NCBI GenBank assembly: GCA_030824495.1
Contig: JAVBXP010000043.1
Span: 1 to 64,000, forward strand
Direction: 5' to 3'
DNA: 64,000 bases
Source of the DNA: a bacterium
GTDB lineage: Bacteria > Pseudomonadota > Alphaproteobacteria > Caulobacterales > Caulobacteraceae
The translations under genes and the position numbers were made by a program. Positions 60,625 through 64,000 of this stretch are shown here, piece by piece (positions within the stretch are counted from its first letter, which is position 1; every line of letters starts with the position of its first letter). The notes beneath the pieces were generated by a model. The model worked only from the letters and a program-made list of their open reading frames with translations. It was not told the DNA's origin and did not search any database.

Positions 60625-62409
60625 ATGGCTAGCTATTTCTTTGAGACCATCACGGCAGCGCAGGCCATTGGCTTTGCCGCCGCGACGGACAACCTGATCT
60701 TCACGACGGCCTCGGCCTCGGCCTCGGCAGTGACCGTGACCGTCAACGCCGCGACCGCGACGACGCCTGAAACGCTCTCGCTGAGCTTTGCCGGCCGTAC
60801 TGTCGTGTTCGGCACCGGCTTCTACGGCGAAACCCCGGTCTTCCCGGACGGTTCGGTGTTCTTCCTCGGCAACCCTGCCGTGGCGACCAGTGAAACGGTG
60901 TCGGGCAGCGCGCTCGGTGACGTGATCTGGGGCGGCGACGGCATTGATTCGCTGGCTGGTGGGGCGGGTAATGACTACCTGCACGGCAACAAGGGCGACG
61001 ACACCCTGGCTGGCGCTGGCGGCAATGACACCCTGCTGGGCGGTCAAGGCAACGACACCATCAGCGACACTGGCGGTTCGAACTTCATCCACGGCAACCA
61101 AGGCAATGACAGCATCACCGGGGGTTCGTCGGCGGACCTGATCTATGGCGGTCAAGGCACTGACTCCATCTCGGGCGGCGCTGGCGCCGACACCGTTTAC
61201 GCCGACGCGGGCGTTGACAGCGTCGCTGGTGGCGACGGCAACGACGTCATCTACGGCCTGGCCGGCCTCGACACGCTGAGCGGCGAAGCTGGCGATGACA
61301 GCATCGACGGCGGTGATGACATCGACACCATCTCCGGTGGCGACGGCAACGACACCCTGTTCGGTGGTCAAGGCGCTGACAACATCGACGGTGGTCTGGG
61401 CAACGACCTGATCAACGGCAACCAAGGCGACGACATCATCGTCGGTGGTGATGGCAACAACACCATCTCCGGTGGCCAGGACAGCGACACCATCACCGTG
61501 GGCGCCGGCAGCCATTGGCTCCATGGCAACATGGGCGATGACAACGTTACCGGCGGTACGGGCGCTGACACGATCTACGGCGGTCAAGGCAACGACACGC
61601 TCGATGGTGGCGATGGCGCAAACCAGATCTTTGGTGACCTGGGCAACGACAACATCACCGGTGGCTCTAACGCTGACACCATCTACGGCGGTGCCGGCAA
61701 TGACACCGTCGTCGGTGGCGCTGGCAATAATTTCGTCGACGGTGGCGACGGTTCTGACACCATTTCCGTTGGAAACGGCAACAACACTGTTGCGGGTGGT
61801 GCTTCCGACGACACGATCAATGTCGGCACGGGCGCTAACAATGTTGACGGTGGCGACGGCGACGACTCCATCACGGTGGCGGGCGGCGGCACTGCCGCCA
61901 ACACGCTGAACGGTGGCGCTGGCAAGGACATCATCGTTGGCGGTGCGGCTGGTGACACCATCTCGGGTGGCGACGGCGACGACAATCTGAGCGGTGGCGC
62001 CGGCAACGACGTCATCGGCGGTGGACCCGGCGATGACATCATCACTGGTGGTGCGGGCGTTGACACCCTGACGGGCGGCGCTGGCAACGACACCTTCATC
62101 TTCGGCGCGACGGACTCGAGCCCGATCGCCGGCCAACTCGACCAAATCAACGGTTGGGAAGTCGGTGATAAGCTGGACCTGACCGTCGGCGTGACCGCTG
62201 GCACCTACACCGAAATCACGTCGGCTGATTATGCGACGGCTAAGGCTACCGCCGACGCCCTGCTGAACGGCGCCATCACTGCGGTGTCGGCTCAGATCGG
62301 CAACGACGTGGTTGTCTTCGTCAGCACCGCCGCTGGCGGTGGCGCTGAATCGGCGATCGCTCTGGTGGGTGCGAACCTGTCCAACATCAGCGACACCAAC
62401 TTCATCTAG
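60625..62409 (+). CDS. RTX-type secreted protein, likely type I secretion cargo (S-layer-like)
   Basis: A 594-residue protein with no N-terminal signal peptide. The N-terminal ~95 residues are Ala/Thr/Val-rich (ATDNLIFTTASASASAVTVTV, LSFAGRTVVFGTGFYGE). Residues ~97-493 are a continuous array of Gly/Asp/Asn-rich nonapeptides (GGQGNDTI, GGDGNDTL and variants) that should fold as Ca2+-binding beta-rolls. The last ~100 residues are a non-repetitive secretion-signal region ending VGANLSNISDTNFI. Codon use is more uniform (GGC/GGT, GAC, AAC, ATC, ACC) than in neighbours, as in strongly expressed genes. It resembles Caulobacter S-layer RsaA in type but is much shorter; S-layer identity is inference from the adjoining PrtDE pair and LPS locus. 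It lacks protease motifs. Confidence 0.88.
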   Translation: MASYFFETITAAQAIGFAAATDNLIFTTASASASAVTVTVNAATATTPETLSLSFAGRTVVFGTGFYGETPVFPDGSVFFLGNPAVATSETVSGSALGDVIWGGDGIDSLAGGAGNDYLHGNKGDDTLAGAGGNDTLLGGQGNDTISDTGGSNFIHGNQGNDSITGGSSADLIYGGQGTDSISGGAGADTVYADAGVDSVAGGDGNDVIYGLAGLDTLSGEAGDDSIDGGDDIDTISGGDGNDTLFGGQGADNIDGGLGNDLINGNQGDDIIVGGDGNNTISGGQDSDTITVGAGSHWLHGNMGDDNVTGGTGADTIYGGQGNDTLDGGDGANQIFGDLGNDNITGGSNADTIYGGAGNDTVVGGAGNNFVDGGDGSDTISVGNGNNTVAGGASDDTINVGTGANNVDGGDGDDSITVAGGGTAANTLNGGAGKDIIVGGAAGDTISGGDGDDNLSGGAGNDVIGGGPGDDIITGGAGVDTLTGGAGNDTFIFGATDSSPIAGQLDQINGWEVGDKLDLTVGVTAGTYTEITSADYATAKATADALLNGAITAVSAQIGNDVVVFVSTAAGGGAESAIALVGANLSNISDTNFI

Positions 62410-62433
62410 GGTCTACAAACCTTAGAAGACTAA

Positions 62434-62460
62434 GGGCCGCCCTTCGGGCGGCCCTTTTTT
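62434..62460 (+). terminator. Rho-independent terminator of the RTX gene
   Basis: GGGCCGCCC-TTC-GGGCGGCCC followed by six T. The 9-bp GC stem with a UUCG-like loop lies 25 bp after the RTX stop, an unusually strong terminator for this window. Confidence 0.93.
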
Positions 62461-62526
62461 ATGCGCTCAGGGTGACCGGCGGAGAATCCATCGCCTGAGC
62501 GTGGTCAGTACGTGAGACACGGTCAG

Positions 62527-63276
62527 ATGAAACACCAGTACCTATCCAGTCTTTTCTTCGGTCTCAGCGATGTTCCGAAGTTCTTCGCCGGCATTAATCA
62601 GGCGCTCGCCAGCCTGAAGTCGACAACGGGCGCCTTCACCGGCGACAACCTCTTCACCTACTCTCGCAATCTGAGCTTCCTGACCGACGACGAGTTCATG
62701 AGCGCCTACAAAGCGCACGTTACGACCGACGTTGAGAAGGGCATCATATGGCGCATCGCCGTTGTGGCTTGGGCCGCCCGCAACGGCATGCGCCTCCAGG
62801 GCGATTTCGTCGAATGCGCATGTTACAAGGGCATCACTGCCCGGATCGTCTGCGACTATGTGAACTTCGGGGCCGACCCTGATCGCAATTACTATCTCTA
62901 CGATCTGTTTGAGCACGACGCCTCGATGCCCCACCACAATATGCCGGAGCACGGAAAGACCCTCTTCGACGAGGTCAAGGGTCGCTTCGCACATCTGCCC
63001 AACGTGGTCGTGACCCAGGGCCGCGTCCCCGATAGCTTCGCGCAGGCCGCCCCCGATCGCATCGCCTTCATGCACCTCGATCTCAACAATGCGGACGCCG
63101 AGATCGGTGCGCTGGAGGTCCTGTTCGACCGTATGGTCCCAGGCGCGATCATGGTGCTCGATGACTATGGCTGGCTCGGCTACCGCGCTCAGAAGCTTGC
63201 GGAAGATCCGTGGTTGGAAAAGCGCGGATACCGCGTCCTGGAGCTTCCCACCGGACAGGGCCTTCTCGTCAAGTAA
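62527..63276 (+). CDS. TylF/MycF-like O-methyltransferase
   Basis: A 249-residue class I SAM methyltransferase. GDFVECACYKGITARIVCDYV is the TylF-type motif I region, YYLYDLFE the acidic loop, and RIAFMHLDLNNADAEIGALEVLFDRMVPGAIMVLDDYG the metal/substrate region. Family members often methylate sugars; capsule loci use them to cap O-antigen. ATG at 62527; a GTG at 62512 is in frame but neither has a strong SD. It follows the RTX terminator, so it has its own promoter. Confidence 0.83.
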   Translation: MKHQYLSSLFFGLSDVPKFFAGINQALASLKSTTGAFTGDNLFTYSRNLSFLTDDEFMSAYKAHVTTDVEKGIIWRIAVVAWAARNGMRLQGDFVECACYKGITARIVCDYVNFGADPDRNYYLYDLFEHDASMPHHNMPEHGKTLFDEVKGRFAHLPNVVVTQGRVPDSFAQAAPDRIAFMHLDLNNADAEIGALEVLFDRMVPGAIMVLDDYGWLGYRAQKLAEDPWLEKRGYRVLELPTGQGLLVK

Positions 63277-63648
63277 CGACGCCGCGCACGGCAATCGTCA
63301 AAAAAGGGCGGCGAAGCAGATGCCTCGCCGCCCAATCAATGCGACACAGCCTTGGAGAGCAAGGCTGACATGCAAGTGTAGATGATCGAGAATCTCGGTC
63401 AAAGAAACTCTGGGGCCAAAGCCCCATCTAACGGTTTTGTGAGCAGACACTCGGCGTCTTCGCGACTAGCCGCCCGCGCCAGGGGGCATGGCGCTAGAGC
63501 GCGGCGCGATTTGCTGGAAGCGGAATTCCCAAAACGGGGTTCAGATTTCAGGCTGGGCGAGCAGGTCCGCTTGCATGACGGCCCCATTCCTTGGATCTTC
63601 GTGAGCGGGCGCTGGCGCGCAAGGCAGGCGGCTAGACGAACCGGCGCC
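63277..63648. other. 372-bp spacer with a terminator and no supported gene
   Basis: Between the methyltransferase stop and the end of the leftward partial gene. It contains the minus-strand terminator at 63300-63334. The short frame at 63382-63663 has no coding signal that I trust. Confidence 0.5.
63300..63334 (-). terminator. Rho-independent terminator, minus strand
   Basis: Read on the minus strand: GGGCGGCGA-10 nt-TCGCCGCCC followed by seven T. It is oriented to end transcription from the leftward gene at the window's right edge, and its stem may also stop rightward RNA from the methyltransferase gene. Confidence 0.8.
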
Positions 63649-64000
63649 CTAGAGCCTCATTGAGAACTGCCTCGTGATCACCGGCTTGCCGCCGCGGCGG
63701 ACAGTATAGGTTCCCAGGTACTCACCCGGCCGCCAGCGGTCTCCCGTCAGGCGCTTGCCCGTGAAGAACATGTACTGAGCCTTGGCGCGGTCGAGCGGCG
63801 CCTGGTCGCCGGTAGCGAGGATCGTGCCATCAGGGGCCTTGATCGTCAGTTCCTGGACGTCGCTGCCCTGCAGGTTAATCGCCCTGACGTACGCCAAAAG
63901 CATCCCTGACGTCGCGGTCGGCAACGGTATCGCCCCGGCCTCAATCGCCTCCATTGTCACGGGAGCTGCCGCGAAGCCGGAGTTGAGGACGGCGCTGGGC
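63649..64000 (-). CDS. Hypothetical exported protein, partial at the window edge
   Basis: The frame stays open from 63999 to the stop at 63649, so the start is beyond the window. Visible residues: PSAVLNSGFAAAPVTMEAIEAG-type leader, then AYVRAINLQGSDVQELTIKAPDGTILATG, and KRLTGDRWRPGEYLGTYTVRRGGKPV. The last part looks like an extracellular beta-sandwich segment. It ends about 310 bp before a terminator in the same direction. Family not recognised. Confidence 0.55.
   Translation of the reverse strand, partial: PSAVLNSGFAAAPVTMEAIEAGAIPLPTATSGMLLAYVRAINLQGSDVQELTIKAPDGTILATGDQAPLDRAKAQYMFFTGKRLTGDRWRPGEYLGTYTVRRGGKPVITRQFSMRL

Noticed and set aside
60915..62110. CRISPR-like array in the RTX gene
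   Set aside because: The periodicity is 27 bp of coding nonapeptides with variable sequence, without constant repeats or spacers.
60511..62145. Long minus-strand open frame (544 codons) as a gene
   Set aside because: Its low-complexity Val/Ala/Asp product mirrors the RTX repeats of the plus strand, has no ribosome-binding site, and the plus-strand frame has a signature and terminator.

Overview
The window is about 64 kb of GC-rich DNA (roughly two-thirds G+C by eye), densely packed with genes on both strands. It looks like an alphaproteobacterial chromosome, most likely Caulobacteraceae (Caulobacter/Phenylobacterium-like). I base this on the metXW pair, the many CheY/OmpR and histidine-kinase genes, the many GTG/TTG starts, and a PrtDE/RsaDE-type type I secretion pair beside an O-antigen/LPS locus. 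The species call is inference. There is no rRNA, CRISPR array, IS transposase or integrase. One tRNA-Arg(ACG) is present at 19.7 kb.

Region by region. 0-6 kb: TPM-domain proteins, a CPA1 Na+/H+ antiporter, gloB, a methyltransferase and a PII protein. 4.5-9.8 kb: an XRE regulator and RTX-motif protein operon divergent from a large autotransporter. 9.8-15.2 kb: metX-metW, a SixA-like phosphatase, a DUF952 protein, pyrD and a sensor kinase. 15.2-27.3 kb: gamma-glutamyltransferase, a P1 (DmpA/NylC-type) peptidase, a Met/Gly-rich exported protein, the tRNA, several small enzymes, a thiolase and a penicillin-acylase-family hydrolase. Two palindromic REP-like elements lie in this stretch. 27.5-33.9 kb: a lipoprotein, then a response regulator - FecR/LysM - CHASE2 kinase operon with a matching pair of palindromic sites nearby. 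33.9-39.8 kb: two 2-oxoglutarate oxygenases, a glycosyltransferase, a SASA esterase and an MFS transporter.

39.7-57.1 kb is a surface-polysaccharide locus. It has several glycosyltransferases, a Wzm/Wzt ABC exporter, an hddA-type heptose kinase, a sulfotransferase-like protein, and three proteins built from a ~42-residue repeat (HPLFDxxYY...NPLxHYL...G..EGR). 57.3-63.3 kb encodes a type I secretion ABC transporter and membrane-fusion protein, a 594-residue glycine/aspartate-rich RTX protein ending in a strong terminator, and a TylF-like methyltransferase. The likely joint role of the last 24 kb is to build and export cell-surface glycan and a secreted Ca2+-binding, possibly S-layer-like, protein. 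That role is inferred from neighbourhood and motifs.

The items I would look at first are the repeat-protein family shared between glycosyltransferases and a stand-alone protein, the paired palindromes around the FecR-CHASE2 module, and the REP element flanked by a 27-bp copy of the acylase gene's 3' end.
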